A stretch of 18,310 nt of DNA, taken from positions 1 through 18,310 of the forward strand of contig JANXRT010000509.1 in the NCBI GenBank assembly GCA_025356735.1, in the 5' to 3' direction. Source of the stretch: Acetobacteraceae bacterium (lineage in GTDB: Bacteria > Pseudomonadota > Alphaproteobacteria > Acetobacterales > Acetobacteraceae). The notes under the pieces are model-generated. The model saw nothing but the letters and a program-made list of their open reading frames with translations. It did not search any database and was not told where the DNA came from. Both the position numbers and the translations under genes were made by a program. Each line of letters starts with the position of its first letter. Position 1 is the stretch's first letter. Of this stretch, positions 6,499 to 14,935 are shown one piece after another.

Positions 6499-8399
6499 TC
6501 AGGCGTTCTCATACATCGTCTCGATCAGAGCCGAATACTTCTCGTGCACGAACCGGCGCTTGAGCTTCATGGTCGGCGTCAGCTCCGGGTCTTCCGGCTC
6601 CAGCTTGTGCTCGATCAGCCGGAAATGCTTGAGCTGTTCGACCCGGGCGAACTTGTTGTTGACCCGTTCAAGCTCGCCCTGGATCAGCTTGAGCACCGGG
6701 TCCGCGCGGGTCAGGCTGGAAAAGTTGCTGAACGCGACGTTGTGGTCCTGCGCCCATTTCTCGACGTTCTCATGGTCGATCATGATCAGGCAGGACAGGT
6801 ATTTGCGGCGATCGCCGATGACGATGGCGTCGGTGATGTAGGCGCTGAACTTCAGCTCATTCTCGATTTCGGATGGGGTGACGTTCTTGCCGCCCGAGGT
6901 GATGATGATGTCCTTCATGCGGTCGGTGACGCGCAGATAGCCGTCGGTGAGCTCGCCCATGTCGCCGGTGTGCAGCCAGCCGTCGCGGACGGTTTCGGCG
7001 GTTTTCTGCGGGTCCTTCCAGTAGCCCTGGAACACGTGCTCGCCGCGCAGCAGGATTTCGCCCTCCGGCGATAGAATGAGCTCGCCGTAAGGCACGCATC
7101 TGCCGACAGAGTGCAGCCTGATGGCGTCGGCCGGCATGATCGTCGCAAGCCCGCCATTCTCGGTCTGGCCATAGACCTCCAGCAGCTCGACGCCGAGGGC
7201 CAGGTACCAGCGGATCAATTCGGGCGAGGTCGGCGCGGCGCCGACGAAGGCCCAGCGCGTACGGTCGAGGCCGATGTCGCGGCGCACGTTGCCGAGCACC
7301 AGATGGCTTGCCACCGCATAATTCAGCCGCGCCGGCAGCGATGGCGCGCGGCCGGCCAGCATCGCGTCCGCGCGCCGGTAGCCGGCCGCCATCGCCCAGC
7401 GGAAGAGCATCCGCTGTGCCCAGGTCGCCTCCTGGACCTCGATCTGGATGCGCGAGTAGAAGCGTTCCCAGAACCGCGGCACGGCGCCCATGACGGTCGG
7501 CTGCGCCTCGCGCAGGTTTTCCGCGATGGTCTCGGGACCCTCGACGTAGTTGCTGATGGTGCCGGCGTACAGCGCCTGATAGATGCCGGCGACGCGCTCG
7601 GCGACGTGGCACATCGGCAGGAACGCCAGCCGCTCGTCCCCCCTTCTCTGGTCGAGGGCGCGCGAGCCATTGACGATCTGGAACAGGATGTTGCGATGGC
7701 TGAGCATCGCGCCCTTGGGCGGGCCGGTGGTGCCGGAGGTATAGACCAGGATCGCGGTGTCGGCGCCATCGATCGCTGCAATCCCCGGCTCCCAGCCGGA
7801 TGCGTCCTGGGCGCCGCCGCGGGCAAGGAAGGCATCCAAACCTTCGCAGATCGGATCGTCGAGGTCGCGCAGCCCGGTCATGTCGAAGATGACGATGCGG
7901 ATCAGCGCCGGGCAGGATGCTTTGGCCTCCAGCGCCTTGTCGAGCTGCTCCTCGTTCTCCACGAACAGCACGCGGGTGCCCGAGTTTTCCAGCAGGTAGG
8001 CAACCTGTGCCGCGGCATCGGTCGGATAGATGCCGGCCGATATGCCGCCGGCGCCGAGGATGCCGAGATCGGCAAAGACCCATTCGGGGCTGGTGTCGGC
8101 CAGCACCGCGGCAACGTCTCCGGGGGCAAATCCCAATGCTTTCAGCCCAAGACCAACACGCCGCGCCTCGTGCGCCAGGCCGGACCAGGTGACGCCTTTC
8201 CAGATGCCGCGATCCTTCTTGCGCAGGATGGTGGCGCCGCCGTCGGACGCGGCGCGGGCCAGCATCAGGGACGGGATGCTGACGCCGATGGTCGGGTCTT
8301 CCCAGGCATGGTGCTGCTGGCCATCCTCGCCGACCCAGCGCCGTTGATAGGGCTCGGTCGGCACGGCCGTCATCGGCACGATCTCGGCTTCCATCGTGT

Positions 8400-8409
<10 letters not shown>
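6499..8409 (-). CDS. Long-chain acyl-CoA synthetase-like AMP-forming ligase
   Basis: The protein activates a carboxylic acid to its CoA thioester through an acyl-adenylate (ANL superfamily). Its 636 residues contain the P-loop YTSGTTGPPKG (223-233), YGQTE (413-417), GWLHTGD (477-483), the hinge and A8 region DRMKDIIITSGGKN (496-509) and a C-terminal lysine, K615, in TPTMKLKRR. Length and motif forms match long-chain or FadD15-like ligases rather than short-chain acetyl-CoA synthetases. I chose the TTG at 8409 because AGGAAG (8415-8420) stands 5 bases before it, overlapping livF by 10 bp. An ATG at 8394 would leave a 5-bp gap but put that site 20 bases away. Another ATG lies at 8373. Its place between livF and the binding-protein gene suggests it acts on the imported substrate (inference). 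Confidence 0.92.
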
Positions 8410-9184
<775 letters not shown>

Positions 9185-9188
<4 letters not shown>

Positions 9189-9949
9189 GGATCGCCCCCA
9201 AGGTAGGCGCGAATGACTTCGGGATCGCGCTGGACCTCCGCGGGCGTGCCCATTGCCAGCACCTTGCCGTAGTTCAGCGCCATGACGCGGTTGGCGACGG
9301 CGGTAACCAGGCTCATGTCATGTTCGACCATGATGACGGTAATGCCGAGGTCCTTCTGGATGTCCTCGATCCAGAACCCCATCACCTCGGTTTCTTCCGC
9401 ATTAAGGCCTGAGGAAGGTTCGTCAAGAAGGAGAATTTTCGGCTCGGTGCACAGAGCACGGCCCAACTCGACGATCTTGCGCACGCCATAGGGTAAATTG
9501 GCGATCAGCGTGTCGCGGTAGCGCTGCAGTTCGAGGAAGTCGATCACGTCCTCGACTTTCTCGCGGTGCCCGATCTCGGCCCGGCGCGTCGATGGCAGAA
9601 AGCAGAGCTGAGCGAGAAGATTAGCCTGCGCGTGGGTGTGCCGGCCGATCAGCAGGTTCTGCAGCACTGACGCGTTGGCGAACAGCTCGATGTTCTGGAA
9701 GGTCCGCGCGATGCCGAGGCCGGCGATGCGGTGCGCCGGCATCTTGGTGAAATCCTGGCCGTCGAACACCAGCTTGCCGTCGGTTACGTTGTAGATGCGG
9801 CTGATGAGATTGAAGATCGTCGTTTTGCCGGCGCCGTTCGGGCCGATGATGCAGAACACCTCGCCCTTGTTGACGTCGAAGCTGACATCGTCCACCGCGC
9901 GGATGCCGCCGAACCGCACCGCGATGCTTTTGGCCTCGAAATAGCTCAT
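9185..9949 (-). CDS. livG: LIV-type ABC transporter ATP-binding protein LivG
   Basis: This is the second ATPase of the importer, 254 residues from the ATG at 9949. Walker A is GPNGAGKT (36-43), Walker B is ILLLDEP (172-178) followed by SSGLNAEE, and the switch region is MVEHDM. The signature is LPYGVRK (152-158) instead of the common LSYGQQR or LSGGQ, a variant I recognise from ligase-associated LIV clusters. A family-typical insertion (TFQNIELF...VLQNLL) is present. An in-frame start at 10000 would overlap livM by 26 bp and add a non-family leader of 17 residues, so 9949 is preferred, although its Shine-Dalgarno is weak. It follows livM by 25 bp and overlaps livF by 4 bp. Confidence 0.93.
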
Positions 9950-9974
9950 CGCGTTCGCTTTCGGATACGTGAAT

Positions 9975-11051
9975 TCATCGCAGCCGTTCCGACTTGGCAT
10001 AGGCCTTCTGCCGCTTGAAGGTCGATCCCTTGTACATTGGAAAGCTTCTGAAATACTGTTTCAGCTTGAGCCATCTTCCATACAGGCCGCCCGGCTCGAA
10101 CAGGATGAACAGGACAAGGAAAAGCCCGAACAGCGACGGCTCGAGTCCGGGCATGCGGCCGATGCCGAACGGCAGGTCGTCGCGCACGATGGCGATCGCC
10201 TGCGGCAGAAGGCGGACGAAGATCGCGCCGAAGATGGCACCGTGGATCGATCCCAGGCCACCGATGAAGACGATGGTGACGAATTGGATCGACAGCAGGA
10301 TGTCGAACGCGTCCGGCGCCAGATGGCGCACATAATGCGCAAACAGAGCACCGGCCAAGCCGGTGATGCCTGCGCTCAGCGCAAAAGCGATCGTCTTGTA
10401 CTTCGCCAGGTGGATGCCCATGCTCTGGGCCGAGATCTCGCTGTCCCGGATCGCCACCATGGCGCGGCCGAGCGGCGAGCGAAGGATGTTGGCGGCCAGC
10501 CAGAGCACGAAGATCAGCACCACCAGCGAGGTGTAGTAGATGCCGTTGGCGCCCTGGATGCGAAAGCCGAGGATGGTTGGCGTCTGCACGGGAAAGCCGT
10601 CGAACCCGCCGGTGACCGAGTTCCATTTCGAAAAAACGTTGCCAATGATGCTGCCGAACGCCAGCGTAGCGATGGCGAGATAGAGCCCGCTCATGCGCAA
10701 GGTCGGCACGCCGATGGCAATGCCGGCCAGCGCCGTGACCACGAACGAGGTTGGCAGCGTGATCGCGAACGGCACCCCCTGCGCCAGCAGCACGGCATTG
10801 GTATAGGCGCCGATGCCGAGAAAGGCCGCATGACCCAGGCTGACCAGCCCGGTATAGCCGGTCAGCAGCATCAACCCGACGCCGGCCACGGCGAAGATCA
10901 GCACGCCGGCAACCTCGCCGACATAGAACTCGCCGGCGACGATCGGGAACACGACCATCACGGCCAGCAGCAGGCCGTACCAGAACAGGTCGCTCGGCTG
11001 GCGCGCGATCCGCAAATCCTGCTCGTAGCGAGTCTTGAACAGATAGCGCAT
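9975..11051 (-). CDS. livM: LIV-type ABC transporter permease LivM
   Basis: This is one of the two membrane channel subunits, 358 residues, with about eight to ten predicted hydrophobic segments between residues 25 and 330. Family landmarks are GLVSLGHAAFLGIGAYTNA (68-86), TLRMSGLYLAIATLAFG, the coupling-helix region SPLGRAMVAIRDSEISAQSMGI, the conserved GGLGSIHGAIFGA near the end, and FEPGGLYGRW. The C-terminal cytoplasmic tail after that point is rich in Lys and Arg. The ATG at 11051 begins 3 bp after the livH stop. Gene order livH-livM-livG-livF is the standard LIV order. I see no frameshift or lost motif. Confidence 0.93.
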   Translation of the reverse strand: MRYLFKTRYEQDLRIARQPSDLFWYGLLLAVMVVFPIVAGEFYVGEVAGVLIFAVAGVGLMLLTGYTGLVSLGHAAFLGIGAYTNAVLLAQGVPFAITLPTSFVVTALAGIAIGVPTLRMSGLYLAIATLAFGSIIGNVFSKWNSVTGGFDGFPVQTPTILGFRIQGANGIYYTSLVVLIFVLWLAANILRSPLGRAMVAIRDSEISAQSMGIHLAKYKTIAFALSAGITGLAGALFAHYVRHLAPDAFDILLSIQFVTIVFIGGLGSIHGAIFGAIFVRLLPQAIAIVRDDLPFGIGRMPGLEPSLFGLFLVLFILFEPGGLYGRWLKLKQYFRSFPMYKGSTFKRQKAYAKSERLR

Positions 11052-11054
11052 GGC

Positions 11055-11936
11055 TCAGACCCGCTTTCGAATGGTCTGGCCGAACAATCCCTGCGGCCGC
11101 AGCACCAGCACCGCCAACAGCACGACGTTGGAGGTCACGTCCTGCGTGCCCGGCGGCAGATAGTAGCCGGACAGCTGCTCGACCACACCGACGATGATGC
11201 CACCGACCAGCGCGCCGGGGATCGAGCCGAACCCGCCCAGCACGGCCGCGGCGAACGCCTTGATGCCGATGCCGCCCATATTGACGTCGATCATCGACAC
11301 CGGCGACAGCAAAATGCCGGCGACGGCGGCAACCCCGGCGCTGATCGCCCAGATCATCGAGAACACCGAGCGCACCGGAATGCCCATATAGTAAGCGGCG
11401 AGCTGGTTCTGTGAGCTCGCCTGCATCGCGATGCCGAGTCGGGTGCGGCTGAAGAACACGTACAGCACGCCGCACAGCACCAGCGTGCCGGCGATAATCG
11501 AAAGGTTGTCCTGGCCTAGCACCAAGCCCCCGGCGCGCACCACTTTGTTGGTGAACGGCGTCACGAAGGCGATGCTGTCATAGCCCCAGCCGATGCCGGC
11601 GGCGGCGCGGAAGATGAAGCCGAGCCCGAGCGTCAGCATCACCACCTGGAACTGCGGCTGGCCGATCACCCGACGCAGGATCAGCACGTCGAGCAGATAG
11701 CCGAACAGGGCGGTGGCGCCGATCGCCAGCAGCGCGCCGAGCCAGTAGTTCATCCCGAGGGTGGCGATGAAGGTGTAGGCCGCGAAGCCGCCCAGCATCA
11801 TGATGTCGCCCTGGGCGAAATTCACCATCTCGGTGGCTTTGTAGATCAGCACGAAGCCAAGCGCGACCAGGCCATAGATACAGCCCGCGGCGGAACCGTT
11901 GATGACGAGCTGTAGAATCCGCGCGGCGTCCTGCAC
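11055..11936 (-). CDS. livH: LIV-type ABC transporter permease LivH
   Basis: This is the other channel subunit and the first gene of the minus-strand block, 293 residues with about eight membrane segments. Landmarks are GSAAGCIYGLVALGFVLIYKA (14-34), MVNFAQGDIMMLGGF (37-51), the cytoplasmic loop RTRLGIAMQASSQNQLAAYYMGI, and GGIGIKAFAAAVLGGFGSIPGA followed by LRPQGLFG. The start is GTG at 11936. It is supported by a strong AGGGAAGG site (11943-11950) with a 6-base spacer, and an out-of-frame ATG at 11940 must not be mistaken for it. A promoter candidate lies at 11995-12024, and palindromes occupy the leader. The same AACCAGGGAAG string precedes the binding-protein start, probably just a shared ribosome site. 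Confidence 0.93.
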   Translation of the reverse strand: MQDAARILQLVINGSAAGCIYGLVALGFVLIYKATEMVNFAQGDIMMLGGFAAYTFIATLGMNYWLGALLAIGATALFGYLLDVLILRRVIGQPQFQVVMLTLGLGFIFRAAAGIGWGYDSIAFVTPFTNKVVRAGGLVLGQDNLSIIAGTLVLCGVLYVFFSRTRLGIAMQASSQNQLAAYYMGIPVRSVFSMIWAISAGVAAVAGILLSPVSMIDVNMGGIGIKAFAAAVLGGFGSIPGALVGGIIVGVVEQLSGYYLPPGTQDVTSNVVLLAVLVLRPQGLFGQTIRKRV

Positions 11937-11950
11937 CCATTGCCTTCCCT

Positions 11951-11975
11951 GGTTCGCGAACCCTGAACCGGGTCA
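11951..11975. promoter_or_regulatory. Two adjacent 12-bp palindromes in the livH leader
   Basis: GGTTCGCGAACC (11951-11962) is a perfect 12-bp palindrome. One base later TGAACCGGGTCA (11964-11975) is symmetric at 10 of 12 positions. Both contain the half-site GAACC/GGTTC, and their centres are 13 bp apart. They lie between the predicted livH promoter and the livH ribosome site, just downstream of the expected transcription start, where a repressor could block elongation. No regulator gene is present in the window to match them. Confidence 0.45.
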
Positions 11976-11994
11976 CGGATTTGTTCTTGGGCGC

Positions 11995-12024
11995 AACATA
12001 GCCAACGCGGCGATCCAGCGTCAA
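11995..12024 (-). promoter_or_regulatory. Candidate sigma-70 promoter for livHMGF-ligase-binding protein
   Basis: On the minus strand TTGACG (12024-12019) and TATGTT (12000-11995) are separated by 18 bp. They match the -35 consensus at 5 of 6 positions and the -10 consensus at 4 of 6. The expected start near 11988 gives a leader of about 50 bases ahead of the livH GTG. It is the best promoter-like pair I found in this spacer, but chance matches are possible in any 200-bp region. Confidence 0.45.
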
Positions 12025-12039
12025 TCTAGGCGCTGAACT

Positions 12040-12063
12040 GTTTCTGTCTTTAAATCCAGAAAC
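12040..12063. promoter_or_regulatory. 24-bp palindrome, operator candidate
   Basis: The arms GTTTCTG (12040-12046) and CAGAAAC (12057-12063) are perfect inverted repeats, and the centre TTTAAA (12049-12054) is itself a palindrome on the same axis. Only the two TC dinucleotides break symmetry, so 20 of 24 positions match. It is an AT-rich island in GC-rich DNA, 15 bp upstream of the predicted livH -35 box and 79 bp ahead of the methyltransferase start. The size and symmetry suit a dimeric TetR- or GntR-type regulator. The identity of any regulator is unknown. Confidence 0.55.
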
Positions 12064-12073
12064 TTAGAGTGCA

Positions 12074-12095
12074 GCCGTCAATGTCCGCTGACGGC
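12074..12095. promoter_or_regulatory. Second dyad GCCGTCA-N8-TGACGGC
   Basis: Perfect 7-bp arms, GCCGTCA (12074-12080) and TGACGGC (12089-12095), surround 8 bases. The centre is 33 bp from that of the 24-bp palindrome, close to three helical turns, so proteins on both would face the same side. It could also form an RNA stem in a methyltransferase leader starting upstream of it, 47 bp before the ATG. Confidence 0.4.
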
Positions 12096-12142
12096 CCGCA
12101 TAAATGTCGTGGACGCGCGTCGCGGCAAGGAAACAAGGAACG

Positions 12143-13396
12143 ATGTCCGAAAAAGCCACTCTCGATCGCGACAACGACGTCCTGAAGCCGGCGACCTCCG
12201 GGTCACATGGCACGGTCATGGCGGCGTTCGTTCTCGGCCGGTTCGCGCGCGCCTTCTCCGCGCATCCGGGCGCCTTCGAGGTCCTGCTTCCGGATGGCAC
12301 GACGCAGAGGCTGGGCCAGGGCGGCCAACCGGATTTCCGCATCATCCTGCGCAACACGCGCGGCAGCGCCGCCCTGATGAGCCTGGATGAGGGGCGGTTC
12401 GCCGAAGCCTACCTAGCCGGCGACATCGATCTCGAAGGCGACATGCTGCGCCCGTTCGAGCTGCGCCGGTCGTTCGGCGACTTCCACCCCATGGTCAGCG
12501 CCTGGCGCTTCCTGCAGCCGATGCTGACCGGGCAGGTGCGCACCAACCGCCAGGCGATCGCCTCGCATTACGACATCGACCCGGATTTCTTCCTGAGCTT
12601 TCTGGACCCGATGACGCCGTGCTACACTCAGGGCGTGTATCTGAGCGACGACGAAAGCTTGGATGTCGCGACGGAGAGGAAGTTCGCTTGGTGCTTCGAG
12701 CAACTGCGACTGAAGCCGGGCGATCACATCCTGGAGGTCGGGCCAGGCTGGGGCGCCTGGTTCGAGTATGCCTCGGCGCGCGGCGTGCGATGCACCGGGA
12801 TCACGATCTCGCAGGCATCGGCCGACTACCTTGCCGCCAAGGCGGAGCGGCTCGGCCATGATTGGGAGATCATCTTTTCCGACCTGCTGGCGTTCGAGAC
12901 TGCGGAAAGATACGACGCGATCGTCATCATGGGTGTGATCGAGCATCTGCCGCAGTATGATCGCGTATTGTCCAGGTTCCTGACGCTGCTGAAGCCGGGC
13001 AGGCGAATATTTCTGGATGGCAGCGCCTGCACGCGGAAATACGAGCTCTCCACCTTCATGGTAAAATACATCTATCCCGGCAACCATTCGTTCCTGGTGC
13101 TGCACGATTTCCTGGAAAAGCTGGCGGCGACGCCATTGCGGGCCACCGAGATACAGAACGACACGCGGAGCTACTTTCTCACCTTCCAGCAATGGGCGCG
13201 CAACTTCGATGCCAACTGCGAGGCGGTGATCGGGCGGTTCGGCGAGTTCAACTACCGCCGGTTCCGGATTTATCTGTGGGGCGCCGCCCACGAATTTCTG
13301 TCGGGCAGCCTGGATTGCTACCGCATGATCTTGCATTTCCCGGACCGCGCCGTCGGGGACGATGACGCGCCCGGGACAGGCGGAGCCGGTGCTTAG
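12143..13396 (+). CDS. Cyclopropane-fatty-acid synthase family methyltransferase
   Basis: This is a SAM-dependent methyltransferase of the CFA/mycolic-acid-cyclopropane-synthase family, which acts on unsaturated acyl chains of membrane phospholipids. In its 417 residues an N-terminal lipid-facing region (1-135) precedes HYDIDPDFFLSFLDP (142-156), then SAM motif I ILEVGPGWGAW (196-206), MGVIEHLPQYD (263-273), YIYPGN (309-314) and the family end FRIYLWGAAHEFLSG (374-388). Where CFA synthases have YSCAYF, this protein reads YTQGVYL (161-167), so the usual active-site-loop cysteine appears absent. C160 lies one residue before this stretch. The ATG at 12143 has AAGGAA upstream. A start at 12104 would add 13 residues and lacks such a site. 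It diverges from livH and may methylate, branch or cyclopropanate lipids. The exact reaction is uncertain. Confidence 0.85.
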   Translation: MSEKATLDRDNDVLKPATSGSHGTVMAAFVLGRFARAFSAHPGAFEVLLPDGTTQRLGQGGQPDFRIILRNTRGSAALMSLDEGRFAEAYLAGDIDLEGDMLRPFELRRSFGDFHPMVSAWRFLQPMLTGQVRTNRQAIASHYDIDPDFFLSFLDPMTPCYTQGVYLSDDESLDVATERKFAWCFEQLRLKPGDHILEVGPGWGAWFEYASARGVRCTGITISQASADYLAAKAERLGHDWEIIFSDLLAFETAERYDAIVIMGVIEHLPQYDRVLSRFLTLLKPGRRIFLDGSACTRKYELSTFMVKYIYPGNHSFLVLHDFLEKLAATPLRATEIQNDTRSYFLTFQQWARNFDANCEAVIGRFGEFNYRRFRIYLWGAAHEFLSGSLDCYRMILHFPDRAVGDDDAPGTGGAGA

Positions 13397-13668
13397 CGAC
13401 GCGTTCGTGGCCGCATCGCGCAAACCGCGTTGTCCCCGGTTCCAGGCGCATTCTCGAACGAGCAACGCTGAGTGGGAGGCGTGCCGCAGACACGCGTCAG
13501 GTTGCGAAATCCAACGCAGCTTCCGTCAGGCGCGCGGTAGCCGGGACCTCCCGCGCAGCCGCAGCCGGAACAACGCGGATGCATCGGACATCCTGCATTT
13601 GCATCAGCCTCAGCTTGCGCGACGAATGGCACACCCATGAGCAAGAGCAGGACCTGCCAAATCCGCAT
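13393..13668 (-). CDS. Small secreted Cys-rich protein
   Basis: A 91-residue product starting at the ATG at 13668 has a clear signal peptide (MRIWQVLLLLMGVPFVAQA, cut after about residue 19). The mature part has eight cysteines and many Gly, Pro and Arg residues: CPMHPRCSGCGCAGGPGYR, APDGSCVGF, RVCGTPP, QRCSFE. The even cysteine count and export signal suggest disulfides in the periplasm or outside. The pattern GGPGYR-PDG-CVGF-C-PP--RC is one I have seen in short alphaproteobacterial hypothetical proteins, but I cannot name a function. There is no convincing Shine-Dalgarno before 13668. In-frame starts further upstream would only lengthen the N-region. The TAA overlaps the methyltransferase stop by 4 bp on the opposite strand. 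This is a moderate-confidence gene. Confidence 0.55.
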   Translation of the reverse strand: MRIWQVLLLLMGVPFVAQAEADANAGCPMHPRCSGCGCAGGPGYRAPDGSCVGFRNLTRVCGTPPTQRCSFENAPGTGDNAVCAMRPRTRR

Positions 13669-13818
13669 GACTTGAACAAAGGAGCGTTGGGTGCCAGCGA
13701 TCATCATACGCACCGTAGCCGCAACGACGGCATGTGGTGGCATGATTTGACGGCACCATAGCTGGTTGTTTCACTCGATGTTGCATAGCTTTCGCGAAAT
13801 TGCGACGGGACCGTGCCA

Positions 13819-14913
13819 ATGAGCGAAGCGATCGCCGAATTTGCCCGCCGCGAGGTTGCTCCCCGACGGCTATGGGTCGCTGAGGCATTTCCGCTCGACA
13901 TCTGGCAGGCAATGGGCGCGGCCGGGCTGTTCCGCATTGGGCTGCCAGCGGAATATGGCGGCGATGGCGGTGGCTATACGGCGATCGCCGCGGCGGATGC
14001 GGCGCTGGTGGAGTTCGGCGGCGCGCCCGGTTTTGGCGGCGCCTGGGCGGTGCACCAGATGGTCGCGCGGTTCATGGTCGACGGGTTCGCGACCGGGGAC
14101 CAAAAAGCGGCGTTGCTGCCTGGGTTGGCGGCGGGAACATCCACCATCGGCGTCGCGATCTCGGAGCCTGACGTCGGGGCGCACCCGAAGCATTTGACCA
14201 CCACGGCACGCCGGACGGCGGATGGGTGGGTGATCGATGGCACCAAATCCTATGCCAGCAACGGTCCCATCGCGAATTTCTTCCTGGTGTTCGCGATCAC
14301 CGAGCAGACCGAAAGCCGAAAGCGCTTTTCCGCGTTTCTGATCCCGCGCGACACCGCCGGGATCGAGACGATCGCGGCCCCTGCCCTTGCCTTCCTGCGG
14401 CCATCGCAGCATTGCGGCCTGAAGATCACCGGCTGCGTGGTACCCGACATTGCTCGCCTTGGCGCGGAGGGCTCCGCGTATGAAGCCATGGCGATGCCGT
14501 TCCGCGACATTGAGGATGCGGTTGGTGCGTCAGGTATGGCCGCGGCGCTGACCAACTTGGTCCGCAACTTGGCGCGCGCTACCGATCCTGACCGTACGGA
14601 GGCTGCCTCCGTGCCACTGGGCGGCCTGGCGGCGACCGCAGCGATTGCACGCGATGCGGCACGAAGCCTTGCCGAGGGCCTTGATGCCGGCGCTTGGCGG
14701 CCGGGCGCGCCGCCGGCGACGTTGACCGGGTTGCGGCTGCTGGCCGCGGAGCTACTGGCACGTATGCAACTCTACCGGGCTGACTTTGCGCCGTCGCCGG
14801 ACGATGCTATCGACGCGGTGATGGGTGACGTCTCGATTGTTCTCGGAATCGCCCGCGGGCCGAAGATCATCAAACAGGGCCGGTTAGGGCTGGCCCTGCT
14901 TAGGGAAAAATAG
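13819..14913 (+). CDS. Divergent acyl-CoA dehydrogenase-like protein
   Basis: This is a 364-residue FAD-dependent acyl-CoA dehydrogenase fold. An N-terminal helical domain (about 2-100, with MGAAGLFRIGLPAEYGGDGGGY) is followed by the beta domain GVAISEPDVGAHPK (113-126), DGWVIDGTKSYASNGPIANFFLV (about 137-159) and KITGCVVPD. A helical C-terminal domain completes the fold. The C-terminal motif QxxGGxGY common in these enzymes is not seen. The end reads VMGDVSIVLGIARGPKIIK instead, and I cannot locate the catalytic glutamate with confidence. The ATG at 13819 has CGGGA 8-9 bases upstream. A GTG at 13813 in the same frame is a close alternative. The MoxR gene follows after 22 bp. It may dehydrogenate a CoA thioester made by the ligase, which is inference. 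Confidence 0.85.
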   Translation: MSEAIAEFARREVAPRRLWVAEAFPLDIWQAMGAAGLFRIGLPAEYGGDGGGYTAIAAADAALVEFGGAPGFGGAWAVHQMVARFMVDGFATGDQKAALLPGLAAGTSTIGVAISEPDVGAHPKHLTTTARRTADGWVIDGTKSYASNGPIANFFLVFAITEQTESRKRFSAFLIPRDTAGIETIAAPALAFLRPSQHCGLKITGCVVPDIARLGAEGSAYEAMAMPFRDIEDAVGASGMAAALTNLVRNLARATDPDRTEAASVPLGGLAATAAIARDAARSLAEGLDAGAWRPGAPPATLTGLRLLAAELLARMQLYRADFAPSPDDAIDAVMGDVSIVLGIARGPKIIKQGRLGLALLREK

Positions 14914-14935
14914 TTTTGAAGCTAGAATCACGGGC

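Noticed and set aside
9946..11475. Long open frames on both strands across livM and livH (minus 9946-11475, plus 9969-11414)
   Set aside because: Both are out of frame with unmistakable LIV permeases and have shadow-type composition.
13362..13640. Plus-strand 92-codon frame opposite the Cys-rich protein
   Set aside because: No signal peptide or motif. The minus-strand frame has a clear export signal and patterned cysteines.
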